Assembly: GCF_015864825.1 (NCBI RefSeq)
Contig: NZ_JADYWL010000009.1
Span: 1 to 64,000 of the forward strand
Length of the DNA stretch: 64,000 bases
Direction: 5' to 3'
Origin: Psychrobacter sp. NZS113
GTDB taxonomy: Bacteria; Pseudomonadota; Gammaproteobacteria; Pseudomonadales; Moraxellaceae
The notes under the pieces were generated by a model. That model was not told where the DNA came from and did no database searches. It saw nothing but the letters and a program-made list of their open reading frames with translations. Position numbers and translations under genes: made by a program. How positions within the stretch are numbered: position 1 is the stretch's first letter; every line of letters starts with the position of its first letter. Positions 51,020-61,653 of this stretch are shown here, piece by piece.

Positions 51020-52603
51020 TCAATCCAAAACGATGTCATATTGCTCTTGAGTGTAAAGATTTTCTACATCAAAAGTAATGACTCTACCTAGCAAATACTC
51101 TAGATCTGCGACTGTGTCCGACTCTGAAGTTAGTAACAAGTCAATAACAGCGGCATGCGCCACTACGGTGAACTTTTTGGGAGAGTTATAAGTACGAGCA
51201 CAACGCATAATCTCACGGAATATCTCAAAACAGACCGTCTCGGCAGTTTTTACAAACCCACGACCTTGACAGGTCGAACATGGCTCACAGAGCTGCTGCC
51301 CCAATGACTCCCGTGTACGTTTACGGGTCATCTCTACCAAGCCAAGCTCACTGACTTGCGTAATCTTAGTTTTGGCATAATCTTGCGTGAGCTGTGATTG
51401 TAAACTCTCAAGCACATCATCTTTATGCTGCTGCTCAAGCATATCGATAAAGTCCAAGATGATAATACCGCCTAGGTTCCGTAAACGTAACTGGCGGGCA
51501 ATAGCATGAGTGGCCTCTAAGTTAGTCTTATAAACTGTATCTTCTAACGAGCGACCACCAACGAATGATCCTGTATTGACATCTATCGTCGTCATTGCTT
51601 CAGTCTGGTCAATAATGAGATAGCCACCTGACTTTAGATCGACACGGCGCTTCAAAGCATCTTTTAGATCATCTTCGACACGATGTACATCGAAGAGCGA
51701 TTGTTCAGCGGTATAGTGCACGATTCGATCATACACAAAAGGAACAAACTCTTTGGCGAAGTATCGTACTTGTTCATAGATTTGCGCATTATCAATGATA
51801 ACTTTTTCGGTATCAGCATGTACCAAGTCGCGGATCGAACGTAGTGGCAATGCTAGCTCTTGATAAATAAGCTCTGAGCTTTGATGATGGTTAATCTCTT
51901 GACGACGGGCACAAATAGTACGCCAAAGCTGCAATAGATAATAGATGTCTTCTTCTAGCTTATCAACAGGGACACGTTCCGCAGCCGTACGAGCGATAAG
52001 ACCACCTTTTAGATTAACCGTCTGCATCAAGCTAGTCAGCTCAGTCTTTAGGCGATTACGCTCTTCCTCGCCATCGATGCGCTGAGATATACCGATGTGT
52101 TCACTCGATGGTAGATAAACCAAGTAGCGTGACGGTAGTGATATGTTGGTGGTTAGACGAGCGCCTTTACTACCTAGCTGATCTTTCGTAACCTGCACTA
52201 AGATACGTTGGCTTTCGTGCAGACGATGCTGAATGAGTGTTTTAGAAGCCGGTATGACTTCCGTACTCTGAGTATTGACTATCGGTGGGGGGACGTCCAA
52301 ATCGTCAGTAATGCTTTCTGTCGCGCCATTGGTTTGATTTTTGGCAGTGTCAGGCGCTTTCTTTACTGGACGAGGCTCACGCTGCATATCATTGACATGT
52401 AAGAATGCTGTGCGTGACTGACCGATATCAACGAATGCCGCCTGCATTCCAGGTAGGACACGTACGACTGTACCCAGATAAATATTACCCACCAAACCCA
52501 GTTTATGATGACGTTCAATATAAATCTCACCCAAGATGCCGTTGTCTAGTATTGCAACACGGGACTCCATTGGACTAATATTAATCAGCAGCTCTTCGGA
52601 CAT
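51020..52603 (-). CDS. rng: Ribonuclease G
   Basis: RNase G/E family endonuclease that trims the 5' end of 16S rRNA and degrades some mRNAs. N-terminal S1-like domain (GNIYLGTVVRVLPGMQAAFV), then catalytic Asp-containing MTTIDVNTGSFVGGRSLEDT and IIILDFIDMLEQQHK, and the zinc-link CEPCSTCQGRGFVKTAETVC. There is no long RNase E C-terminal scaffold. At 527 residues it is about 38 longer than E. coli RNase G, from an Asn/Thr/Asp-rich insertion within the S1 domain (about 75-120). It ends the mre-maf-rng series. Confidence 0.95.
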   Translation of the reverse strand: MSEELLINISPMESRVAILDNGILGEIYIERHHKLGLVGNIYLGTVVRVLPGMQAAFVDIGQSRTAFLHVNDMQREPRPVKKAPDTAKNQTNGATESITDDLDVPPPIVNTQSTEVIPASKTLIQHRLHESQRILVQVTKDQLGSKGARLTTNISLPSRYLVYLPSSEHIGISQRIDGEEERNRLKTELTSLMQTVNLKGGLIARTAAERVPVDKLEEDIYYLLQLWRTICARRQEINHHQSSELIYQELALPLRSIRDLVHADTEKVIIDNAQIYEQVRYFAKEFVPFVYDRIVHYTAEQSLFDVHRVEDDLKDALKRRVDLKSGGYLIIDQTEAMTTIDVNTGSFVGGRSLEDTVYKTNLEATHAIARQLRLRNLGGIIILDFIDMLEQQHKDDVLESLQSQLTQDYAKTKITQVSELGLVEMTRKRTRESLGQQLCEPCSTCQGRGFVKTAETVCFEIFREIMRCARTYNSPKKFTVVAHAAVIDLLLTSESDTVADLEYLLGRVITFDVENLYTQEQYDIVLD

Positions 52604-52775
52604 AATGTTTTCTCTTATCTCTCAGCTTTCTTGTTAGACGTTCATCGCCTATTATCTTTATAGTGTAACAAATGCGGCTTGCTCTCGCCCATTACTCTCA
52701 CGTGTCATTATGTGCAGAGAGTTGACGACTGATTTCTCACAAATAAGCTAGCTCTATACAGTTTGCCTTATCTCT

Positions 52776-53462
52776 TTAATCAATACTCGCATCGGTAAGC
52801 GTTTTAATTAATGCCAACGTTTGCGAAAGCGGCAAACCAACAACATTGGTATAGCTACCATTAATCCGGCTGACCCATGCAGCACCCAAGCCTTGAATAC
52901 CATAACCACCGGCTTTATCAGCAGGCTCACCACTATCCCAGTAGTCGCTCATCATTTGTACTGTCAGTGGGATAAACCTCACTTCTGTACGTTCAGTGAT
53001 TTGCTGCTGCTTGATAATTTGGAAAGCTAGATTTTGCATTGATATATTATGTGTTGATGTATCGTGCTTTGATGTTGTGGGCAACAGCTGTATGTGAGTT
53101 GCTTGAACCGCTGTCCATACTTCATGGACACTATCAGACATTTGCTGCCACATACTATAAGCGTGCTCGCGATCGACTGGTTTGACCAGTACCGTTTTAC
53201 CATCTGGCAGTACGCCAATAGTGTCAGAAGTTAAAATAATAAGCTGCTCAGCAAGATTATTTTTATTTGCATGACTCGCCTCATTTAGCTTTTGTATCGC
53301 AGCCTCGGCTTTGGTGACGACCATACGCTCGATATAGTCTTTTGGTGATTCGTTATCGTATTGCGTTTCATCAATATCCACGCTCAAGATACTAAAGTCC
53401 AGTTGCGCTCTCTCTAATAGCTCACGACGACGCGGCGAACCAGATGCTAAAATGATATCCAT
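52776..53462 (-). CDS. maf: Maf family nucleotide pyrophosphatase (YhdE-like)
   Basis: Maf proteins hydrolyse dTTP, UTP and modified nucleoside triphosphates. N-terminal LASGSPRRRELLERAQLDF, the DxT/S core TSDTIGVLPDGKTVLVKPVD and the GEPADKAGGYGIQGLGAAWV block place it in the YhdE (dTTP/UTP) branch. At 228 residues it is about 30 longer than usual because of an insertion at about 124-158 (Thr, His, Ser, Gln-rich). Linkage to mreD and rng is conserved. Confidence 0.92.
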   Translation of the reverse strand: MDIILASGSPRRRELLERAQLDFSILSVDIDETQYDNESPKDYIERMVVTKAEAAIQKLNEASHANKNNLAEQLIILTSDTIGVLPDGKTVLVKPVDREHAYSMWQQMSDSVHEVWTAVQATHIQLLPTTSKHDTSTHNISMQNLAFQIIKQQQITERTEVRFIPLTVQMMSDYWDSGEPADKAGGYGIQGLGAAWVSRINGSYTNVVGLPLSQTLALIKTLTDASID

Positions 53463-53612
53463 CGCAACTCTCTTTATATAAATTCGTATGTATTAAATAC
53501 TAAAATCTTTTATTAATTGGTGTCTCAGAATCGGCCTGAACAATCGCTATCGCCCTATGAGTTATGAACGAGCATTATTATTTATAGGTATTGTTGTTCA
53601 TAAGCGTAGTGA

Positions 53613-54098
53613 TTAACGCACAAACTTGCGTAGCACGAATAGAACCAAAGGCCAGCTCAGGATACTCATTAGTAATGATAAGGCGGATTGAGCGACAAAG
53701 GTATTCTGAACAAACATCTGTAGCATCCATAAATTCAATTGAAACACAATCAATCCAAAGCTTGCTACTAACCATGCGCTAGCGGTGTTCATTTGCCTAA
53801 TATATATACTGGTAATTTTGATAAAGAGGGCAACTACTACTGCGGCAAAGGCTTGCTCTCCCAAATGGGTATCCATCAATAGATCAGCAATAATACCGAT
53901 GGTAAATGCTGTAAAGATGCCAACATAGCGTGGTTGAAACAACAACCAAAAAATCAGCACCATAATCATGACCATAGGACGCAGTGCGGCCATGCTAGAG
54001 CTCAAAGGATAGACATTAAGTGATGAAGCCACGATAAAGCTGAGAATAATCGTAATAATGAGTACTACCGTTGCATTCTCAGAATCAGGATACGACAT
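53613..54098 (-). CDS. mreD: Rod shape-determining protein MreD
   Basis: A 161-residue inner-membrane protein with five helices; LLFQPRYVGIFTAFTIGIIA and DLLMDTHLGEQAFAAVVVAL (the D-x-x-x-x-x-x-G-x-x-A motif) are MreD marks. Works with MreC, RodA and PBP2 in side-wall synthesis. Ribosome binding site AAGGTAAG. Third in mreB-mreC-mreD. Confidence 0.94.
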   Translation of the reverse strand: MSYPDSENATVVLIITIILSFIVASSLNVYPLSSSMAALRPMVMIMVLIFWLLFQPRYVGIFTAFTIGIIADLLMDTHLGEQAFAAVVVALFIKITSIYIRQMNTASAWLVASFGLIVFQLNLWMLQMFVQNTFVAQSALSLLMSILSWPLVLFVLRKFVR

Positions 54099-54238
54099 GA
54101 GTACTTACCTTAGCGGGTGTGTTAGCGGTGGCTATTAAAGATAGCTAGGCATTAATTGGATGAATACTGTGATTGAGTAGGTACAGAAAATAGGCTGTTC
54201 GATAACGATCGATGAGTGGTTAGCTGAATCGCACTTAC

Positions 54239-55099
54239 TTAGCGCTCATCGAGAGCAATATCATTGCTGTTGACCCGTTTGTCTTGCAGAATGAGAACAT
54301 ATGCATTATCAATAAAGTTCGCAGCGGGCGTTACCTCTATACTTTTGAAGTTGTCAGCTTGAACTTCTTTAATATGAGCAATACGACCGACTCGATACCC
54401 TGCTGGAATACGACCACCTAGCCCTGACGAAACCAGCTCATCCCCCACACGTACGTCTGAAGTTTTGAATACGTAATCGAGGCTTAATGACGTTGGTATC
54501 CCCTTCCCCGTCACGATAGCGCGTTGACCTGTCCGCTTGACAGTAACGGCAACCGATTGCTGTTCATCAGTAATCAAGAGTAATCGACTGGTATTAGGAT
54601 AAACATTAATAATTTGCCCTAAGATACCTTTTTCATCAATGACTGTTTGTCCTACTTGCACACCATCTTGTGCGCCTTTATTAAGCATCACAATTTGTCT
54701 GAGCAAATTGGTATCTGTGCCGATAACTTGTGCAAGATTGAGATCAAACTGCTCAGGCTCGGTAGTCGAGAGAATACCTTGCAGGCGTGCGTTTTGTGCC
54801 AGAATATAATCTTGCTGCTGGAGTTTGGCTTGCGCGTGTATCAATTGAGACTTTAGCTGTATGTTTTCGCGGCGTAAGGCTTCTTTAGACTGCAGGCTTC
54901 CACTCGCCCAATGCTTGGCATAGCTCGGTAAAAGCGACAACTCATAAATAGGCTGCATAGCGGCATGGCTGGTGTTACGTATTGGCTTAAACCATTCTGA
55001 GTTTTTGCTATCGAACCACATCAACACCAAGGCTACTATCAATACGATGGCAGTCTTGCGAAGTGCTAATGGCTGGCGCGCAAAAATACTTGGAATCAT
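54239..55099 (-). CDS. mreC: Rod shape-determining protein MreC
   Basis: A 286-residue bitopic protein: short cytosolic N-terminus, one helix (TAIVLIVALVLMWFDS), a coiled coil (about 70-108, KEALRRENIQLKSQLIHAQA), then two beta barrels with DGVQVGQTVIDEKGILGQII and DELVSSGLGGRIPAGYRVGR. It stimulates PBP2 at the division-independent wall machinery. It follows mreB by about 140 bases. Confidence 0.95.
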   Translation of the reverse strand: MIPSIFARQPLALRKTAIVLIVALVLMWFDSKNSEWFKPIRNTSHAAMQPIYELSLLPSYAKHWASGSLQSKEALRRENIQLKSQLIHAQAKLQQQDYILAQNARLQGILSTTEPEQFDLNLAQVIGTDTNLLRQIVMLNKGAQDGVQVGQTVIDEKGILGQIINVYPNTSRLLLITDEQQSVAVTVKRTGQRAIVTGKGIPTSLSLDYVFKTSDVRVGDELVSSGLGGRIPAGYRVGRIAHIKEVQADNFKSIEVTPAANFIDNAYVLILQDKRVNSNDIALDER

Positions 55100-55241
55100 A
55101 AGTCGTCTAACTCAGGGGTTATAAAATAAGCGGTAGCCAGTACGGAATTCTAGCATTGAATAATGTAATTAAAGGTAGCGCAGCGGGCTACCTTTAATTT
55201 TATATCTTTATAACCTGTTGCTTCATTTTAGTTTAAATAAT

Positions 55242-56357
<1,116 letters not shown>

Positions 56358-56425
56358 TTACCTGAAGCGAAAGCTGAACATCGCAACAAGCCAAACCTAA
56401 GCAATAATGATGAAATGAAAAAATC

Positions 56426-56450
56426 GAGCTAAATTATACCTATTTAGCTC
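56426..56450 (-). promoter_or_regulatory. Inverted repeat spanning a -10-like box upstream of mreB
   Basis: GAGCTAAAT (56426-56434) and ATTTAGCTC (56442-56450) form a perfect 9-bp inverted repeat; on the minus strand the spacer region reads GGTATAAT. A tract of eight A lies on the right side. It may be an operator over an mreB promoter, or a terminator-like hairpin, since GATTTTTT follows on the minus strand. Confidence 0.45.
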
Positions 56451-56746
56451 AAAAAAAACACAGGTATTTGCATCAATAAGTAAGGATTTTAGTCTTAAAC
56501 GCTAAAAGTTGTTTCAAAGTTTGAAATAGCAGACTCTATCGCTCAATCTAATGAAACACCATTTAATTCAATAACTAACAAGGGTTCTACAGGCAGATGA
56601 GGTTTTGCTTAATAGCACAAGTGCATACTGTAACGTATTTCAGAACATAATGGTGAAGCAATTGAAAATCAACCATGAATTATTCAGTCAATTTTGCAAA
56701 TCACTTGCTCTTGGTTGATATTGTGCATCAATCAAGCGTCATGCTC

Positions 56747-56774
56747 TGTAAACTTAGGTCAGATGCTTTATAAT
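56747..56774 (+). promoter_or_regulatory. Promoter for gatCAB
   Basis: TGTAAA (56747-56752), 16 bases, TATAAT (56769-56774), about 90 bases before the gatC ATG. A 10-bp inverted repeat with one G-U (56710-56719 / 56727-56736) lies immediately upstream. The -35 box is the same as in the acpP promoter. Confidence 0.55.
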
Positions 56775-56867
56775 AACGCAACTCTATATCAGATTTTATC
56801 TTATTACCTGCTCAATACCCAAATTAGTACCTAAATCTAACAAAAACTGTCCTTCACTGGAGAAACT

Positions 56868-57182
56868 ATGTCACAGCAGCCAACAACGTCTGACAGCAAC
56901 GTCAGTCGTGAAGAAATCCTAGAAGTTGCCAGCCTTGCGCGTTTAGGTGTCGATGAGACTACGGCCGATAACTATGCCGACGACATCAGTAAAGTACTAA
57001 AGCTTATGCATACGCTTGCTAACGTGGATACCACTGACATCAAACCATTATCGAACATCCATGAAGCTTGCCAAGAGTTACGCGCTGATGTTGCCAAACA
57101 CGATATCAACCGCGAACGCAATCAATCGGTCGCACCAGCCGTTGAAGACGGTTTGTATCTGGTACCACAAGTGATTGAATAA
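56868..57182 (+). CDS. gatC: Asp-tRNA(Asn)/Glu-tRNA(Gln) amidotransferase subunit C
   Basis: 104 residues. GatC wraps around GatA and GatB and stabilises the complex. VSREEILEVASLARLGVDET and NVDTTDIKPLSNIHEACQEL followed by LRADV are the family segments; the last block includes the usual YLVPQVIE tail. First of the gatCAB operon; the ATG has CTGGAGAA upstream. Confidence 0.95.
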   Translation: MSQQPTTSDSNVSREEILEVASLARLGVDETTADNYADDISKVLKLMHTLANVDTTDIKPLSNIHEACQELRADVAKHDINRERNQSVAPAVEDGLYLVPQVIE

Positions 57183-57252
57183 GCGGTCGATTATCTCTCC
57201 TCCTTTATACCATTCGATTTTATGTTATTAACATTTTGACGGACGACACCTT

Positions 57253-58749
57253 ATGTCTGAACTTCATTTATTAAGTACTCAGCAGCTGATTACGGGCTTA
57301 CAAGACAAACAATTTAGTAGTCTTGAACTGACTGAACACTATATCAAGCGTATCGATGCGCTAGACAGCAAGATTAACAGCTTTATCACTCACACCTCTG
57401 AGACTGCACGCGCGCAAGCAAAAGCGGCAGATGAGATGCGTGCACAGGGCGATCAACGTCCCCTACTCGGCGTACCGATGGCGCACAAAGACATCTTTTG
57501 TACCCAAGGCGTGCTAACGACTTGTGGCTCAAAGATGCTGCATAACTTTGTGTCACCTTATGATGCAACTATCGTTTCTAACATCGATAAAGCAGGCATG
57601 ATTAGCTTGGGCAAGCTCAACATGGATGAGTTTGCGATGGGCTCAGACAATAGCAGCTCATACTACGGCACGGTACAGAACCCTTGGAACCTAGAGCGCG
57701 TCCCTGGTGGCTCGTCAGGTGGTAGTGCTGCCGCCGTTGCCGCTGGTTTCGTCCCAGTTGCTACCGGTAGTGATACGGGTGGCTCTATTCGTCAGCCTGC
57801 CTCATTCTGCGGCTTAACGGGTATCAAGCCTACTTATGGCCGCGTATCACGCTTCGGTATGATTGCCTATGCCTCAAGTTTGGATCAAGCTGGCAGCATG
57901 GGACGCAGCGCTAAAGATTGCGCTTATTTGCTACAGCCAATGATTGGTCACGATCCACGCGATGCAACTTCTATCAAATATGACATGCCTGACTATGTAC
58001 AAGACATCAATGATGCTGAAGCCGCTGCTGGTGACAAACCATTTGCTGGTTTGCGTATTGGCGTGGCTAAAGAGTACTTTAGTACAGGGCTTGATAGCGA
58101 AGTTGAACAAGCAGCACGTGCGGCTCTTAAGAAGTACGAAGAGCTGGGCGCAACGATTGTAGAAGTGAACATCACTGATCCTGAAATCACGCTTGCTACT
58201 TACTATATGCTGGCCCCTGCCGAAGCATCATCTAACCTGTCACGCTTCGATGGTGTACGTTTCGGCTATCGCTGTGAAAACCCAACGGATCTGATCGATC
58301 TATACACACGCTCACGCTCTGAAGGCTTTGGTCCTGAAGTACAGCGCCGCATCCTGACCGGTACTTATGCGCTCTCGGCAGGCTACTTTGATGCTTACTA
58401 TACTAAAGCACAGAAAATCCGCCGCTTAATCGTCAAAGACTTCGATGAAGCATTTGCGAGCTGTGATGTGATTGCCAGTCCAACCGCACCAACTGCTGCC
58501 TATAAATTAAGCGACAATCTTGACCCTGCGACCATGTACTTAGGCGATGTTTATACCATCGCGGTCAACTTAGCGGGTCTGCCTGCGCTTAGCCAACCAG
58601 TTGGTTTGACTACAGAAGGTCTACCAATTGGCTTACAATTAATCGGTAAGCACTGGCAAGAGAGTCAACTGCTCACGACCGCGCATCTGTTCCAGCAGCA
58701 TACCGATCATCATCTACAACACTCTGCCATCGCAAAGGAGACGGTATAA
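57253..58749 (+). CDS. gatA: Asp-tRNA(Asn)/Glu-tRNA(Gln) amidotransferase subunit A
   Basis: 498 residues; the amidase subunit, which releases ammonia from glutamine. The Ser-cis-Ser-Lys triad is in AHKDIFC (Lys, about 78), [16 protein letters not shown] and [36 protein letters not shown] is also diagnostic. Its stop overlaps the gatB start (TAATG). Confidence 0.98.
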   Translation: MSELHLLSTQQLITGLQDKQFSSLELTEHYIKRIDALDSKINSFITHTSETARAQAKAADEMRAQGDQRPLLGVPMAHKDIFCTQGVLTTCGSKMLHNFVSPYDATIVSNIDKAGMISLGKLNMDEFAMGSDNSSSYYGTVQNPWNLERVPGGSSGGSAAAVAAGFVPVATGSDTGGSIRQPASFCGLTGIKPTYGRVSRFGMIAYASSLDQAGSMGRSAKDCAYLLQPMIGHDPRDATSIKYDMPDYVQDINDAEAAAGDKPFAGLRIGVAKEYFSTGLDSEVEQAARAALKKYEELGATIVEVNITDPEITLATYYMLAPAEASSNLSRFDGVRFGYRCENPTDLIDLYTRSRSEGFGPEVQRRILTGTYALSAGYFDAYYTKAQKIRRLIVKDFDEAFASCDVIASPTAPTAAYKLSDNLDPATMYLGDVYTIAVNLAGLPALSQPVGLTTEGLPIGLQLIGKHWQESQLLTTAHLFQQHTDHHLQHSAIAKETV

Positions 58750-60275
58750 TGAGTACAGCTACTACTGATAACAATGCCGTCCGTGAACACGCCGTGCGTA
58801 AAGAGCTATTCATCGATGGCTATGAAGTCGTCATCGGCATTGAGATTCACTGCCAGTTGAACACGGAGAGCAAGATATTCTCAAGTGCGCCGACTGACTT
58901 TGGTCATGAGCCAAACAGCCAAGCCAGCATTGTAGACTTGGGTCTACCTGGCGTATTGCCAGTGCTAAATGCTGGCGTGGTCGATCGCGCGCTAAAATTC
59001 GGTATCGGCGTCAATGCTGAACTGGGTCTGTTTAATACGTTTGATCGCAAAAACTACTTTTACCCTGATTTGCCTAAAGGCTATCAAATCACTCAGATGG
59101 CCAATCCTATCGTCGGTGAAGGCTACATCGATGTCGTGGTCAATGAAGGTGAAAAGAACGAATATCCGAAACGTATGGGTATCACCCGCGCACATTTAGA
59201 AGAAGATGCTGGTAAATCTGTGCATGATGCCGTCGATGGTATGACGGGTGTCGATCTCAACCGTGCAGGTACGCCGCTGATCGAAATCGTCTCTGAACCT
59301 GATATGCGCTCTGCTCACGAAGCACTTGCCTACATCAAAGCGATTCATCAGTTGGTCACTTGGCTGGGTATCTCTGACGCTATCATGGCAGAAGGCTCGT
59401 TCCGCTGCGATTGTAACGTCTCTGTGCGCAGACCAGGTGATGAGCTTGGTACGCGTACCGAGCTAAAGAACTTGAACTCGTTCCGCTTTATCGAACGTGC
59501 TATCAATCGTGAAATCGAGCGTCAAATCGACATCATCGAGGAAGGTGGTAAAGTCGTTCAAGCAACTATGCTGTATGATCCAGAGCGCGATGAAACTCGT
59601 GTGATGCGTACCAAAGAAGATGCCAATGACTATCGCTATTTCCCTGATCCTGATCTGCTGCCTGTCCGTATTGAGCAGCATACGGTTGATGCGATTAAAG
59701 CAGCCATGCCTGAGCTACCTGTAGCACGTCGTGCGCGCTTCGAAGAAGCACTTGGTCTATCAGAATATGATGCTCGTATCCTCACTGGTAGTCGTCAAAT
59801 TGCCGATTACTTCGAAGATGTGGTCGCAGAAGTGGGTCAGTCAGATGCCAAAATGGCTGGCAACTGGGTCATGGGCGATTTGCTGGGTGCGTTGAATAAA
59901 GACGACAAAGAAATCACTGACTCCCCTATCAGCGCTAAGCAATTGGCTGGTATGCTAAAACGTATCAAAGATGACACGCTATCGGGCAAACTGGCTAAGA
60001 AAGTCTTTAGTGCTCTATACGAGCGTGAAGGCGGCGATGCTGATGATGCAGCCGATAAGATCATCGAAGCAAAAGGTCTTAAGCAAGAAACTGATACGGG
60101 CGCTATCAAAGCCATCGTTGAAGAAGTCATCGCTAAGAATCAAGCGATGGTCGATGAGTATCGTGGTGGTAAAGAAAAAGCCTTTAACGGTCTGGTTGGA
60201 CAAGTCATGAAAGCCAGTCGCGGTAGTGCCAATCCGCAACAAGTGAACCAAATCCTAAAAGAGCTTTTGGGTTAA
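58749..60275 (+). CDS. gatB: Asp-tRNA(Asn)/Glu-tRNA(Gln) amidotransferase subunit B
   Basis: 508 residues; activates mischarged tRNA and carries out amide transfer. [20 protein letters not shown] at the start, [40 protein letters not shown], and the C-terminal YqeY-like tail with [20 protein letters not shown]. With gatC and gatA it completes the operon, implying that Asn- and/or Gln-tRNA is made indirectly in this organism. Confidence 0.98.
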   Translation: MSTATTDNNAVREHAVRKELFIDGYEVVIGIEIHCQLNTESKIFSSAPTDFGHEPNSQASIVDLGLPGVLPVLNAGVVDRALKFGIGVNAELGLFNTFDRKNYFYPDLPKGYQITQMANPIVGEGYIDVVVNEGEKNEYPKRMGITRAHLEEDAGKSVHDAVDGMTGVDLNRAGTPLIEIVSEPDMRSAHEALAYIKAIHQLVTWLGISDAIMAEGSFRCDCNVSVRRPGDELGTRTELKNLNSFRFIERAINREIERQIDIIEEGGKVVQATMLYDPERDETRVMRTKEDANDYRYFPDPDLLPVRIEQHTVDAIKAAMPELPVARRARFEEALGLSEYDARILTGSRQIADYFEDVVAEVGQSDAKMAGNWVMGDLLGALNKDDKEITDSPISAKQLAGMLKRIKDDTLSGKLAKKVFSALYEREGGDADDAADKIIEAKGLKQETDTGAIKAIVEEVIAKNQAMVDEYRGGKEKAFNGLVGQVMKASRGSANPQQVNQILKELLG

Positions 60276-60308
60276 GGTAAACGACTAAATGGCTATGCTG
60301 ATGGCTAT

Positions 60309-60378
60309 ACGCAAAATTGCGAGTTAGAGTTTGGGCAAAATAAATAGCTCTTGCAATATGTGCAATTTTGCGTAAAAT
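60309..60378 (+). promoter_or_regulatory. tRNA-Pro promoter within a 12-bp inverted repeat
   Basis: TTGCAA (60351-60356), 16 bases, TAAAAT (60373-60378), start expected near 60385, a few bases before the tRNA. ACGCAAAATTGC (60309-60320) and its exact reverse complement GCAATTTTGCGT (60362-60373) flank the -35 box; the right arm fills the spacer and touches the -10. Confidence 0.6.
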
Positions 60379-60389
60379 AGTCAGTCATT

Positions 60390-60466
60390 CGGGGCGTAGC
60401 GCAGTCTGGTAGCGCACTACACTGGGGGTGTAGTGGTCGCAGGTTCAAATCCTGCCGTTCCGACCA
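60390..60466 (+). tRNA. tRNA-Pro (anticodon GGG)
   Basis: 77 bases with encoded CCA. Acceptor arms CGGGGCG and CGTTCCG pair with two G-U pairs; the anticodon stem CTACA/TGTAG holds the loop CTGGGGG (anticodon GGG, decoding CCC and CCU); the T arm is CAGG-TTCAAAT-CCTG. A terminator follows closely. Confidence 0.97.
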
Positions 60467-60483
60467 AACATAGCAGTAAAGAG

Positions 60484-60521
60484 AAAAGCCAATCATTGTT
60501 TTCAATGGTTGGCTTTTTTTT
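60484..60521 (+). terminator. Terminator after tRNA-Pro
   Basis: AAAAGCCAATCATTG pairs with CAATGGTTGGCTTTT (one G-U) around TTTT, followed by eight T. Confidence 0.9.
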
Positions 60522-60679
60522 GTGCTAAATTTGACTGGTAATTGTATGATGGTTCATCAAGGAAGTAATAATAAATCTTGTAAGGCTAGGACTAATTACC
60601 CGAACGACAGCTATTTACACACCCTTATGCTGTCACTGCCTTGCACCTATTTTGATTAAAGGGTGTAGGGGTGTGTATT

Positions 60680-61531
60680 GTGGCTTTATATGACATTAAT
60701 GAATATTTAACACTAAATGATGTTGCTGAGTATTTAACAGATAAATGCAGCTATGATTTTGATTTAGAATGCTCAATAGACCAAAATAGACTCATTGAAA
60801 CTATCATTCAACTTGTGCGAAATGATAAATTGCACCCAGTATTTCATTATAGTGGTAGTGTGGATTTTTTAGAAAAAAAAGTAATAACAAGTAAATCAGG
60901 TCGTTTCATTAACCATGAAATGGTTTTATTAAATATCACTGGTAGTATGAGTGTTAGAGATTATTATTTTCTTAGTGATAAGAATTTTGACAAGTTAATT
61001 GAGAATAACTGTTCAAACTATATTAATATTATCAACTGTACTATTGAGCCTTATCACATAGATGGAAAGCAAGAAATTGTCGAAAATAATATTCTTTATT
61101 ATCGTGAAATAAAAGAGGATTTTTCAATTATTTTTCACGATTTACTTTATCCAAAGTTAGACCTAGATAAACTTTTCAACCAAACCGATACCGCAGTTAT
61201 CGAGAAGCCAAGACAAAAAGTGGCAGACCTTCAAAACGAGCTAGCACAAGCCAAAACTGAAATAGAAGACAAGTCAGCCGATGACAATAAAGAGTTAAAC
61301 CCCAAAGATAGTGCTTATCATTTGATAGCAGTTTTGAAGGATTTGTTATTAGACCCTAATACTACACCCTATATGTTTAAGACCGATAACCAGAAAAGCA
61401 CTAACCAGCCAACGCAAGCAGGATTAGCCGAGTATATTGATGCAATGAATCTTAAAGGTTTAAAAGCGAGGAATATAAACGGTATGTTTTCGGATGCAAA
61501 TAGACTGCTAAGTGATTTGAAAAAATATTGA
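60680..61531 (+). CDS. Unrecognised accessory protein with possible N-terminal HTH and coiled coil
   Basis: I do not recognise this 283-residue protein. The N-terminal DINEYLTLNDVAEYLTDKCS resembles the helix-turn-helix start of excisionase or MerR-like proteins. The middle (about 50-180) is hydrophobic-aromatic and AT-rich in codons. A coiled-coil-like QKVADLQNELAQAKTEIEDK segment follows (about 183-202), then a conserved-looking C-terminal part with NPKDSAYHLIAVLKDLLLDP and QPTQAGLAEYIDAMNLKGLK that I associate with accessory proteins of related bacteria. The GTG at 60680 follows AGGGG by about 8 bases; GTG 60671 is an alternative. Located just after a tRNA gene, with low-GC codon use: likely acquired. 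Confidence 0.6.
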   Translation: MALYDINEYLTLNDVAEYLTDKCSYDFDLECSIDQNRLIETIIQLVRNDKLHPVFHYSGSVDFLEKKVITSKSGRFINHEMVLLNITGSMSVRDYYFLSDKNFDKLIENNCSNYINIINCTIEPYHIDGKQEIVENNILYYREIKEDFSIIFHDLLYPKLDLDKLFNQTDTAVIEKPRQKVADLQNELAQAKTEIEDKSADDNKELNPKDSAYHLIAVLKDLLLDPNTTPYMFKTDNQKSTNQPTQAGLAEYIDAMNLKGLKARNINGMFSDANRLLSDLKKY

Positions 61532-61539
61532 TCTCATGA

Positions 61540-61572
61540 ATTGCAAATGCAAGCTACATATTGCAAATGCAA
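61540..61572. repeat. Two tandem palindromic sites, 20 bp apart
   Basis: ATTGCAAATGCAA occurs at 61540-61552 and again at 61560-61572. Each contains the palindrome TTGCA-AA-TGCAA. The repeat distance of 20 bases puts both on the same helix face, as in operators bound by dimeric repressors. Confidence 0.7.
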
Positions 61573-61653
61573 TGTGATAAAAAACCTTATCTCTTAGGAT
61601 AGTTTCAAGTAAGCCGTATCAATCAAGTTACGGTAAATTATGGAGCTAGACAC

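Noticed and set aside
50887..51078. 63-codon plus-strand frame between rpsJ and rng
   Set aside because: Covers the S10 promoter and enters rng antisense; no support.
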